This document shows positions 1 through 9,940 of a stretch of DNA of 64,000 nucleotides, in pieces (the first letter of the stretch is position 1; each line of letters opens with the position of its first letter). Where the stretch lies: assembly GCA_023627715.1 (NCBI GenBank), contig JAMAHW010000062.1, positions 184,115 to 248,114 of the forward strand, in the 5' to 3' direction. A model generated the notes under the pieces. That model saw nothing but the letters and a program-made list of their open reading frames with translations. It was not told where the DNA came from and searched no databases. The stretch comes from Periconia sp. R9002. Lineage: Eukaryota > Ascomycota > Dothideomycetes > Pleosporales > Periconiaceae. Position numbers and translations under genes: made by a program.

Positions 1-25
1 CTGCCCAGGCAGCCATTCATCTGCT

Positions 26-2348
26 ATGGATGGGTTTCGAAATGACTTCCAGGATTTACAAGCAGAGTTCTTGCGAATGCAGAATAGGGAGCGTTTACTA
101 CATGTACGCCAGCGTGCTGCCCAGGAAGGCAACGCCAGTTGGCTCCGTCCACCATCACCAAGTCATAGTCTGACCTCTTCCGAGGGCGGAGACGATTCAG
201 GCGAACCTGTTCAAGAGTTTGTCCTTAGCAACGGCTCAAAACCCAATTCCAAGGATCCCGACGTCTCAGAAGCCCTCGAGAATGGCGACGGAGAAGCACA
301 AGAGGAAGAACAATGCGACGCCCAGTACGAGCCTGGCATGAAGACCGGGCTTAAGAATCTGTACTCAGGCAAAGAGGATCGCAAAGGCCGTTATCAATGG
401 CTAGAAAAGATGCCAAAAGATTTGGGTGGGCCTGCCGAAAACAAGAAGACTGCCAAATGGGCGCTACTTGTGCGCAATGTCAAAGTCTACAACGATCCTA
501 CCAAAGTTCTGGCCATACACTCCATAGTCGTTCAGAGCCCGTTACTGAAGACCCTTTTAGCAGGCGTGCTAAAAGGTTACCCTGGCATTACCGTGGGCCT
601 CAATCGCCTGGAGTTCTCCGGAAAATTTGAGCCGCTGATCCACCGATGGTCTGAGTTGCAAACTGCCATCTCAAAGCTCAGTGCTGAGACTGAGGCTGAT
701 CGAACGACCAAGGAGCACGCTGAACTTCTACAAAAGGTCTTGGTGGACGAATTCAAAACCCTGATTGACACCTCGCAGGATATGAAAAACAAACGGGTTA
801 TGACGTACGAGGACTTATGGACCCTTTTTCAGCCAGGGGCTATCATCTTTTCTCGGCAAGACGGCCAAGAGACTGCAATGACACTTACAACCACTCGATA
901 TGCTCAAGATGCCAAAGGAAACCCTTGCTTTTGGGTCCGATGCAAATACGTGGACTGGGATGGAACGAAATTTGGCACTCAAGGTATCAACATTCCAATA
1001 TACCCTTATGCTGGAACGAGGCATATCGCCCAGCTCCGCGCTTTTCCGATCGAGTACCATCCGGATGCAAAAGCCCTCAGAGAGCGCCTTATTGAGCGCG
1101 GGGCTAAGGCGGACGCACTTGCAGGGCCCAACTACCGATCGTACCATGGCATGGGATGGCGCTATGGACATCAAGGCACCAAGGACAAGTACAACGTCAA
1201 AGGGAGAATCGTGATCGATACTTACGGCTGGAATCGATTCAACCCTACCTTTGCCGTTTTTGTCACCCCGTTTCCTCCCAAGGACATTACACAGAGTGGC
1301 AAAGACGCTACTGGTGGCGGTATTGTGGTCGAGGATGATGAAGGCGATGGGGATGATAGCGGTATGCCAGAAGATGGTCATTTCGCCGACGAAGAAGATG
1401 CAGCTCGCCGTCCGCCCCTTACGGAGGAACAGAAGCTCGTGTGTACCCCCCTATTGCGTGGATACAGTCTGAAAACCAAGGATTGGCTCAACTTCTTCGT
1501 CAACTCGGTGAAAGACATCGAGTGGCAGACGGACGCTTTTGATCGCTTGGTCCTACCTAAAAACCAGAAAGAACTCATTCTCGGTTTCACGGAGTCACAG
1601 CGCAAATATCGTGACACGTTCGACGATGTGATTGAAGGCAAGGGCCGCGGCATGATCATTTTGCTATGTGGACCGCCCGGTGTTGGTAAAACACTTACTG
1701 CGGAGTCTGTCGCTGAGGAGATAAAGGTGCCTTTGTTCATGATGAGTGCTGGAGATTTGGGATTAGATCCTAGCCGAGTGGAGTCTAAACTTCAAGATAT
1801 CCTTGAGATGTGCACGCGTTGGCACAGTGTCCTTCTTCTCGACGAAGCCGACGTATTTTTGGAGCAGCGCTCGCTCCACGAGCTTGAGAGGAATAAACTT
1901 GTTAGTATCTTCCTGCGAGTATTGGAGTACTTTGAAGGTATGCATAACCTCTCTCCCAACTTTCACCTCTCGCCGGCTGACAATTATAGGCACAATGTTC
2001 TTGACTACCAACCGTGTCAATACATTCGACCCCGCATTCCAATCGCGCATCCATATCTCGCTCGACTACCCGGAACTTTCGGCCAAATCCCGCCGCACCG
2101 TGTGGAAGAACTTCCTCGACAATTCCAGCCAGGAGCACACCGTTACCAAAGACCAGCTCGACGAGTTGGCCCGGATGAACGTCAATGGCCGCCAGATCAA
2201 AAACATTCTCAAGATAGCACGGCTGTTGGCCACACGCAACGAAGCTAAGCTCAGCCACGATCACATCATCACCACTTTGGAGGTGACACAGCATCTTCAT
2301 AACGAAACGCAATTCGCCGAACGCACCAAGGGCAGCCTTTATGGCTAG
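26..2348 (+). CDS. AAA-family ATPase, fungal DUF7025-like type
   Basis: Predicted exons are 26-1937 and 1990-2348; the 52-nt intron (GTATGC...TAG) restores the frame into the conserved sensor region FLTTNRV. The product is 756 residues. A Walker A motif GPPGVGKT lies at residues 549-556, followed by a Walker B stretch VLLLDEAD near residue 605 and a helical lid at the C-terminus. The N-terminal half resembles the substrate-side domain found in many ascomycete AAA proteins of unknown role, so ATP-driven remodelling of a protein partner is inferred from the family only. Acidic low-complexity sequence lies before the AAA module (about residues 430-455). The reading frame stays open to the left window edge, so the ATG at 26 may be internal and the gene may be truncated at its 5' end. 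The fold assignment is firm, the substrate unknown. Confidence 0.88.
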
Positions 2349-3220
2349 TCCGAAATACCTAGCGTGTGGCAATCGCGATCAGCGAAACGCAGGAGGAAAC
2401 AGTCAACCATGGGGTTGAGGTCATGGCGTTCACCGTGAAAGTCTTTGAATATACTGATTTTTGAGGTTTTTCGGAGAGCGGATCATCAGGTGGACAGGAA
2501 CATGGAGTTTTGGGGTTACTTTTAGAATCAAAGCCAGAGCATGGCCGCCGTGCAGTCTAGCCCTGGACCCTACATACGGAGATAGATGAAAATTTACACG
2601 GATACATGCAGATCAGGGTACTGTGCATGTAACCTCTCCATATCACGTGTTTCAAAGTGCCATGGTAATGTCCACATCACCATCCCCTTCCCCTCTTTTC
2701 ACCCCCCGCAAACCAGCGGTGTACAATGGGACTAACAATAAAGTATCACCGTGCATTGCATACAAACTTGAGTCGGAGCATCTTGCGCCAATAAATCTCC
2801 TCCGCTCTTGGAGGTTTTTTTGTGTTCCAGATTAGGGTTGCAATCAACTTTTTTAGCTTTTCGCTTTTCCAAGTTTTGCGACCCTTGCATTATTCATGTA
2901 CGACATATGGGTAGAATATCATTCTTCTCCACTTCCGTACCCTGTCTTCTCACGTTTCCCCAATGACCCTGTTTGCCACTTGCCCCTAGTACACGCCCCA
3001 TATAAATATGTAGACTGCTAATTGGATGCTGCAGCGCAAACGATCGTCATTGTCCTCGCGAGCCTCACCGCACCTGCCTGCCTTCCTGCTCAATTTATCT
3101 GAAGATATATCAATCCATCAACTCGACACAGTTTGGATTCTTCCAACACCAATCCATAAATCTCCGCCTAGTTATATTACTGCTCCATCTCCACACACAA
3201 GCCAACAACCAAAGGCAACC
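2349..3220. other. intergenic region, 3' flank of the ATPase and promoter of the secreted protein
   Basis: I see no convincing coding sequence. The stretch contains a CACGTG core at about 2644, and pyrimidine-rich tracts and a TATA-like element precede the next gene. Confidence 0.6.
3001..3008 (+). promoter_or_regulatory. TATA-like element
   Basis: TATAAATA lies about 220 bp before the proposed ATG of the small secreted protein, followed by a CT-rich leader. The position suits a TATA box with a long 5' UTR. This is consensus matching only. Confidence 0.35.
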
Positions 3221-3867
3221 ATGCACCTCACCCACCTCCCCCCAACCCTCGCAACCGCCCTCGCGCTCCTCCAATCAAACGTCCAAGCCGCCCCAGCGCA
3301 CCCAATCAACGCGCCTCAAATCCGCGACGTACATCTCCCTCCCTTCCTCCCCTAACCACCCTACATTCCCTCCCTCAAATCCGCACCCAAGCTAACCCAA
3401 AACCTCACCTCCAGACAACGACGTCACAACGCCTCACACTCCTCCTCAGCCCCTCCCTCCCCTCCTACCCCATGCCCGCACTCCCCCCTTCCAACGACAC
3501 ATCACCTTCACCGCCCGCCAACACGACCCTCCTCGTCTCCACGCGCGTAACCTCCACAGGCACGTACCCCTTCAAGAACGAGACCTTCGACCCCAGCAGC
3601 CCAGACCCAACGACCCCTGTGCCCTTCACGTGGATGAAGGTGCAGGTGAGTCGTCAGGATCGAGTTGGCGTCGTGGTCGACTGGACTAAGGTGCCTGTGG
3701 ACGTCGAGGAGTGGGGGATGTGGTTTGATGTTGCGAAGTTGGGGGATGGAGAGGCGAGGGAGGCTGGGGAGAAGGAGAGGACGGTGCCGTTGAGCGTGGT
3801 CGGGGTTAGTCCGGATGGGTTGCAGAGTTTCTTTGGAAGTGGGGAGGTCGTTGTCGTTGAGGAGTGA
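3221..3867 (+). CDS. small secreted protein, unknown function
   Basis: Predicted exons are 3221-3328 and 3415-3867, separated by an 86-nt intron (GTACAT...CCAG) that joins phase 0 to phase 0. The product is 186 residues. It starts with a signal peptide (hydrophobic LATALALLQ core, likely cleavage after VQA around residue 23). The mature part carries three N-glycosylation sequons (NDT, NTT, NET) within about 50 residues, few cysteines and an acidic C-terminus ending VVVVEE. I do not recognise a domain. The ATG at 3221 was chosen over the in-frame ATG at 3026 because it directly precedes the signal peptide and follows a CT-rich leader. An extracellular or cell-wall role is inferred from the leader alone. 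Confidence 0.6.
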
Positions 3868-4248
3868 CGTGATGTGGGTGGGTGTAGGGATTGCGGTCCG
3901 AAATAGAGCGAGCGGGGGTTAGTAATGGTTGGGGCGGAATGGGGTGTGTGTGCGTGTGTGTGTTTATTTGATGATTTTGATGATGGTGGTTGTTTTATCT
4001 GAGGGCTAGCGAATCACGGTTGCGTTTTATGCCTGGCATTGTATTTTGAGGATGTAATAATTAGCTTGGAATATGCATCATGTCGTAATGTACACTAGCT
4101 ACTGGATGAGAGTCCACAAGGATTGACATGAACCAGTGATCCTTATTGAGTGGCTCTACTGCATACATGTTTGACGATTTCTCGCAAAGCTTGTGACCTT
4201 CAAACGAGGCAATGGCTGTTGGTGCCCCTTGAGCGCAAGATTACTGCT
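3868..4248. other. convergent 3' intergenic region
   Basis: This is the shared 3' flank of the secreted protein gene and the F-box gene. It contains a short GT microsatellite and no gene that I can see. Confidence 0.6.
3944..3963. repeat. (GT)n microsatellite
   Basis: A run of GT dinucleotides about 20 bp long with one GC interruption lies just 3' of the secreted protein gene. Confidence 0.7.
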
Positions 4249-5658
4249 TCAACTGCAGGGTTCCAAAAAGGGCAATCGAACCGCATTCGGAGGATGCTCG
4301 GTGAAGTGAAACTTCCTTCCCTGCCATACCTCATGGTACCGTCCTCCAGAACGCAACCATGGACAGTATATCCCGTCCCGCCATTCATAGAACATGCAAT
4401 GATAAGAAGACACGCTATCAGCGAGAAGATTCAAAGCCTGGCGCATTGATTCACCGCGTCCCAGGTACCAAACACCAACAACGCGCTTGCCTTTTTTATC
4501 AACGACTAGATCGAATCCCTTGTCCTCTTGTGCCTGTTTGCGGGGAATCAGCGGGCAAAAATATACAAACGGACTGGGCCGAAACGTGTCCTGCTTGAGC
4601 CGGCAAAAGAGAATCTTTCGCAATTTGGGCAGTTGGGTTAGACCCCGGATTACCGCGGGCCATGCATTGGTGACGTTGTCTGGTTCAAGTACCAGCATTG
4701 GAGAAAGCAGTGTCAGATCTTCCAATCGGGTCCCCATGTTGATAATGAGCTGCATAAAGGAAGCATAAGGTATAGTCCAGCGGAAGTGTCCGAGCTCTAG
4801 CTTCTTGACTTGGGGAAGATGTGTGCTCTTAGCTAATTCCAGCAACGATGGCTTAGGCAGTGGCCCAACGAGATGAAGTGTTTTTAGATTCTGCCCCATA
4901 GTGATCAGATTCGTAATCAGCATATTTGCGATGTCGTCTTTGTCCCATTCAAGGAATAAATCTTCAAGGTAGGAGGCCCAGGATGATTGGAATTGCCCAG
5001 ATTCCAAAATCTGCTTGAAAGGCGGCGAAGTAGGAGATTCAATTGTGCCTGTACGCCACAGTTTCATGACAAAGGAGCGTACTGGGAGTCCATGTTGTAT
5101 CGACGATAGGATAAACTGCAAAGCTTCAGGCTGGGAGACACTCACACCAGGATCTTCATGACGCACTTCGATGCCATCGTACAGAAGTTGCATTTCAGTG
5201 CAATTAACCAGACGTGTAGTCTCAAACTTGTGGATATTTGGATTTGCAGAAAGGTCCAGGCTAGGTACCGGACGCCTTAGCACTAGTGGACTTCTTGGGG
5301 GAGCATAATGTGGCCACGGCATCCAGATTCGAAGCTTGCGCACCGCCGTGAACAATTGGTCGTGAGTGGCGATGCACCAAAGACGCTCGAGATCCGCTTC
5401 TGTCAACGCAGTGTCGACTTCTGAAAAGAATTTCCGTTTAAATGCTAGCCATGTTGATCTGTGAAGAGCCCGACAAACCAGCCTCAACGCGACCACGTCT
5501 GACGCCGATAATGAGCTGGCTATTTGGTCGATGAGCTCGGTCGGCAGATTTTCCATGGTAATGCTGTTTCCCTGTGCGAACGCAGTCGTGTCCTGGACGG
5601 TAGGGGATTGGCTGTTGGTGGAGGAGCCGGCTAGACTTGTAGACACTTGCGAAGTCAT
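4249..5658 (-). CDS. F-box domain protein
   Basis: Single-exon frame of 469 residues. The F-box covers about residues 35-78, starting MENLPTELIDQIASSLSASD and continuing with the usual hydrophobic and CRAL pattern, after a Ser/Thr-rich leader. The rest is leucine-rich with no recognisable repeat, typical of the large ascomycete F-box family. Such proteins act as substrate adaptors of SCF ubiquitin ligases through Skp1; the target cannot be read from the sequence. The first ATG at 5658 is used; the ATG at residue 35 is an alternative that would begin exactly at the F-box. A TCACGTGA palindrome lies about 310 bp upstream. Confidence 0.8.
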   Translation of the reverse strand: MTSQVSTSLAGSSTNSQSPTVQDTTAFAQGNSITMENLPTELIDQIASSLSASDVVALRLVCRALHRSTWLAFKRKFFSEVDTALTEADLERLWCIATHDQLFTAVRKLRIWMPWPHYAPPRSPLVLRRPVPSLDLSANPNIHKFETTRLVNCTEMQLLYDGIEVRHEDPGVSVSQPEALQFILSSIQHGLPVRSFVMKLWRTGTIESPTSPPFKQILESGQFQSSWASYLEDLFLEWDKDDIANMLITNLITMGQNLKTLHLVGPLPKPSLLELAKSTHLPQVKKLELGHFRWTIPYASFMQLIINMGTRLEDLTLLSPMLVLEPDNVTNAWPAVIRGLTQLPKLRKILFCRLKQDTFRPSPFVYFCPLIPRKQAQEDKGFDLVVDKKGKRVVGVWYLGRGESMRQALNLLADSVSSYHCMFYEWRDGIYCPWLRSGGRYHEVWQGRKFHFTEHPPNAVRLPFLEPCS

Positions 5659-6888
5659 TGTTGCGAACGGTTACACAAGTTGAGACTGGCGAGGTGTGCT
5701 GAGTGCCAAGTACGCCATGCTATTGGGGTTTAGCGTTTTACGCAATAGGATTTCTGCATTGCAGCTCATCAGGACAGGTACTTACCTACCTAGGTAGCCA
5801 GGTACATACATCAATGATACGTATGTACAAAGGTACTGATCCTATAGTTGTGGTAGGATATGAAACTCTTCATTGGTTGAATCTACCTACAGTGGTAGTA
5901 GGACTACTTATATAATCCTACCCCCCTGCTGCCTAAAGCAGCGAACAAACTAAATCAGTGAAAGCTAGATCACGTGACAGGACTATACCAACAGATCCCT
6001 CTTAACGTGACCCTTCCTTGTATGAGCGCGCTCTCCGGCAATGGCAAAAACTATTGCGCCTATACATCTAATGCTAAAGGGAAAGCTGATACCTCCCTGC
6101 TCGTGCCACCGTCCCTATTCTATAAAGGATAAGAGCACTCTTCGGCGGGGTAGTGCGCACTAATCATGAATTTTATAGTCGATGCTAAACAAGGTGTAAG
6201 CTCGCAAGACATTGCAGAGCAAAACTGACAGGAGTGAATAGGCAAACGCTGATTCTGGGGCTAGAAAGAGCCGGAGCTTGCTCCGTGTTATAGGTTGTAA
6301 GGACCTTAGTGGAAGGAGGAGAGAAAGTTTGCATTGGATTCAATTTAGAGTTGGTGGTCAACGGTGTGAAAGGATACCAAATCCTTCTGGTCATGACATG
6401 GGCCAGGGTAGAGTTTTTGCTAAGCAGTTGCGTGTAACGCAATATTCCCATGGCCATGTACTACTGTTCTGTAACATCATACAGTTAACAAGATAAGCCG
6501 TTTCCTAATGTTAATAACGTGCATATGCAGCATATGTAGACCACCAGCCAACGAATTCCCAGTTCTTCCAGCCCCAGCAACAATATTTATGGGAAAGCAA
6601 GCGTCTTTAGTGACACGATAGAACAATATTCTTTTGTGAAAACCATCTTAAATGAAAGTGTGCTTGCTTGTATCCGACTTTGTAAGGAATCGCTTTGACT
6701 TTTGAATGACTTGTATTCCGTTACGGTCCGTATGATCAAGACGAAGGAATATGATAGAGAAACAGGAATTGACGACTCAGCTGTCGCCAATTAGTATACC
6801 ATGTTCTTGCCTAATCGTGCGTCATTTTTTGTTATGTCGCATGCCCCCGGAGTCCATCTCCCTAACGATAGTCCCTTGTAGACAAGAG
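5659..6888. other. intergenic region
   Basis: No supported gene. It contains the promoter side of the F-box gene: a palindromic TACCTACCTAGGTAG block at about 5782-5796 and TCACGTGA at 5970-5977. The part from 6,150 to 6,850 is fairly AT-rich and carries only short stop-interrupted frames. Confidence 0.55.
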
Positions 6889-8502
6889 TCATTCACGACT
6901 GGCAAGTTCCAACCGCCGCCTGGTCTCCACCATATCCTTCATTTGTTTCCGAATTCTCAAGCGCATGCCGGTGCTTGGGACCATGAATAACTTCTGCTCC
7001 TCTCTATCCAGCTCCTCCTCACCAATCTTCCCATCACAAAACTTCTCCACCATATCAATGTATAGGTACCAGTTGGTCTTACCCAATGCTATCCGCGTGG
7101 ATTGTAATGTTTCAGGAACCTGATAACGAGGAGATATAGAGTCCAAGGTTATAGAATCCAAAGTTCGAGTCGTCGAACGATACGGTGACGATCTGCTCGG
7201 TCGATTGAGCAAACGAAGCTTGAGCGGTTGGTCGTCAGAACTATCGCTGTGCACTGACTCCGGCGCACTTTGATCTGGCAGGTACTCTGTTTCATCTTCA
7301 GTAATGTTATCATTGACAGCTGCACCAAAGCGTTTCCTCTTGTGTCTGCCGATTGTTTGTGATTGACTAGGCATGTCGACGCCAGGAGTTTCGACGCTAG
7401 ACATTGGTATGTCTTGAATGGACGTTGACTTCTCAGATTCACGAGGCCGGGAAGATGCTGTTAGGTTCGTTGCAGTTGATTTCCTAGGAATCTTCAGAGG
7501 ACGGCTCATCTCAACGTCATCGGAGTCGCTCTGTATTTGAGCTTGGGCGACTGTTTGCTCAGGGGAGAATGTTGCGGCTCCTTGCGATGTGAGAAGGCTA
7601 TCATTGATGCTGGTATTCACGGGCTGCGTAGCTGGGCTTCGCACTTGACCGTTACCCGCCGTATGCTCGCGAGAAAACAATATGGGACCCTGTAAGTCGG
7701 CGGAGTCGTGATTGGTGTTGGCATGTGGAGCCTTCAATATGCTTTTACGAGAGATAGGCGGCCGCTTTCTAGCCTGGGTCGAGCTACCGGGTGTGGATGA
7801 AGATGGAGAAGCAGAATCTGAAAAGATTTCAAAATTACTTGGGGGCGGAGGTGGCGTGGCAGCATGCAAAGTCGCCGACAGCCTTTGGATCTGGTTTGTG
7901 AGACATGAGTGATAAGGATGGCCCAATCTAGGATTATCTGCTCGGACGTCTTGGTCGAAACCTTGATGAGGAGAAACATTTGGAGGGTTCGATTGTCCAG
8001 CCATCAATCCTGGGAAGCTCTGTTGATGTTGCGCCCCTAATTGCAATTGAGGGCTCATAAACATTGACGGAGGAGGAAGTCTAGAAGTGAAGGGCAACGG
8101 AAGGGATCCGGGCGACTGTGGCAGTTGAATAGCCCCAGGCGAATGGGGTAGTCGCGATTGTCCAGCAGAATGGGGAAGTTGTGATAGTCCCGGGGATTGG
8201 GGCAGTTGACGAAGCCCCAGGGAGCACTGCTGTAACGGCTGCTGTAACGGCTGAGCCGGGTTACGAGGCGACGACATCTGTTGCAAATCATAATTCTCCA
8301 TCAACGGCATAAAACCACGAGGGGGTACATTGATTGCTATACTCGACCTCATAGTGTATTGTGATAGGCGCGAACGGCTTTGTGCAGGATTCACAGGACC
8401 AGGAACCGTCTTTCCGCCTTCCCGGTGCGGTGGTGTTCTTGAATCTGACATCTTTGGCTTTTGGCGGGTGGGTAAAATGCTGATGAGGTAAAGATAGTGC
8501 AT
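6889..8502 (-). CDS. hypothetical Pro/Ser/Gln-rich protein with heptad repeats
   Basis: Single-exon frame of 537 residues. Residues about 85-140 contain at least five degenerate seven-residue repeats of the form xLPxSPG. The middle is disordered, Ser/Pro-rich and mixed with short basic stretches (HKRKRF; RARKRPPISRKSILK), compatible with a nuclear protein. The C-terminal 80 residues are the best-folded part, predicted helical and charged (KTNWYLYIDMVEKF, then EEELDREEQKLFMV). I do not recognise a domain. The start at 8502 gives a short hydrophobic lead MHYLYLISILP; the next ATG, 17 residues on (MSDSRTPPHREGG), is an equally likely start. A CACGTG box sits about 75 bp upstream. Confidence 0.62.
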   Translation of the reverse strand: MHYLYLISILPTRQKPKMSDSRTPPHREGGKTVPGPVNPAQSRSRLSQYTMRSSIAINVPPRGFMPLMENYDLQQMSSPRNPAQPLQQPLQQCSLGLRQLPQSPGLSQLPHSAGQSRLPHSPGAIQLPQSPGSLPLPFTSRLPPPSMFMSPQLQLGAQHQQSFPGLMAGQSNPPNVSPHQGFDQDVRADNPRLGHPYHSCLTNQIQRLSATLHAATPPPPPSNFEIFSDSASPSSSTPGSSTQARKRPPISRKSILKAPHANTNHDSADLQGPILFSREHTAGNGQVRSPATQPVNTSINDSLLTSQGAATFSPEQTVAQAQIQSDSDDVEMSRPLKIPRKSTATNLTASSRPRESEKSTSIQDIPMSSVETPGVDMPSQSQTIGRHKRKRFGAAVNDNITEDETEYLPDQSAPESVHSDSSDDQPLKLRLLNRPSRSSPYRSTTRTLDSITLDSISPRYQVPETLQSTRIALGKTNWYLYIDMVEKFCDGKIGEEELDREEQKLFMVPSTGMRLRIRKQMKDMVETRRRLELASRE

Positions 8503-9401
8503 AATCGAGTGTATGGGGGGGAGAAAGAAAAGTCATTGACGCCAAGCTTTCGTGACTGCCTCTTTCACCTCAGTCACGTGAAGCAAACGCCGCTCTGCTG
8601 GAACACACATTTGCAGGCTCAGTTGGCCGTTTGAAAAGTTCCGAGTTTTCTTCCTCGCTTCGCGTCTTGCGCATCTGACCGGTCGTATTAGTGGCTGTCA
8701 AGACCACCTATCCAAACCCTATAGCCAACATTATGGGGTTTGGCGCATATTAGTACCTATTCAATGATGCTGGCTGTCAGAAATAAAAACACAAATAGGT
8801 GTTAATAGCATATCGAATGTACTTTGAAAGGCTGTTTAAGAATATTTCGGAGTGCCGTTGTCACACTTTTCCAAGTCCCCCAAACCAGTAACGGACATGC
8901 GCAATACGCGTTTTTTTCCAGCTTTTCCATGACGTGTCTTGTAAATCGACATTTAAGGACCCGTAGACGAAATGCTGATCAATCACGCTAAATTTTTGAT
9001 TCTGGTGTTATTAAGTGATGTTCCATCAAACTTTTTGTTCATATCAATTCTTCTATTCTACCTAAAGTCTAATCCAACGCCGATCTTCCTGTACAAATTC
9101 TTAATTATATCTACTTCAAATCAAATTGCAGCGTAAAGATATCGTTGAATCCATTCACGTCATTGCGAAGCTAACCGGAAGCCGCGGTCGTGAGGGAGGT
9201 TTTGTTTCGTAGTGGACATGTACCGGTCCCCATATATCAATTGATCGATATTGCAGACGTGAAAATTGTATGGCACCGACGCAGGGAGGTACAGATATGA
9301 TGGGATGCTTGAATCTGTGTTTCCAGGAGTGCCTAGGAATGTTTGACATGCTGGGGATCCTGTTCCTCTCCATGTGACGCACTCTCTTCTTGAATATAGA
9401 A
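8503..9401. other. intergenic region
   Basis: This is the promoter side of the hypothetical gene (CACGTG at 8575-8580) and, further on, the 3' flank of the putative minus-strand gene ending at 9402. AT content rises from about 8,800 to 9,150. No gene is supported. Confidence 0.5.
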
Positions 9402-9940
9402 TCATCCTTCAAGCATATCCTGTCCAAAATTCAAATACTGTGAACTCTCCAGCAGACACATGGAGAAGCCGATGTTTCTCGCGGGATAACCGAAGTTTGC
9501 TTGTAGCGTGTGGGAAGCAAACCAGCTGTTGGAGCGACAACTCGCCGTACGAGAGAAAGAGTGAGTTTGATGGCTCCACGATCCTAGCCTTGGCTCTCTC
9601 TCTATGTCATTCAGATGTTCTAAACATGTGAGAGACTGTCTGAAAAATCCAATGAAGTGCAGCTTTTACCTGTATTGAAAATCCTCTTGCGTCTCGACTC
9701 CAGCCATGTCAGAACTGCAACGACGAGAGAGAGGGCGCTTATGACAAAGGTAACGACCATTTCTGTGGGAAGCATCTTCTGCATACGATAGAAGGAGTTT
9801 GGAAATTGTGCGAAGTACTCGATAGAAGATCAGTGGGAAGCACGTGAAACTTATAGAAGCGGTCAATGTTGCGCATTCTATCTACTCACCGGTGTTTCGA
9901 CATGAAGTTGATATGTTTGCACTCGTGATAGGTAAGATCT
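9402..9940 (-). CDS. putative multi-exon single-pass membrane protein, 5' end unresolved
   Basis: The minus strand shows a chain of short exons linked by consensus splice sites. The candidates are 9890-9940, 9670-9817 and 9402-9619, with introns of 72 nt (GTGAGT...) and 50 nt (GTAAAA...TTTAG). The middle exon reads into a clear membrane segment (VVTFVISALSLVVAVLTWL) followed by the basic stop-transfer motif ESRRKR. The last exon is open for about 72 codons in the phase set by the intron. Upstream sequence to about 10,380 contains further open stretches, but two alternative frames both look plausible there and I could not fix the start. I recognise no family. The piece may belong to a real intron-rich gene or to a decayed one. 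Confidence 0.33.

Noticed and set aside
1803..2348. Separate 181-residue frame overlapping the AAA ATPase
   Set aside because: Its second half is the last exon of the ATPase after the 52-nt intron, not an independent gene.
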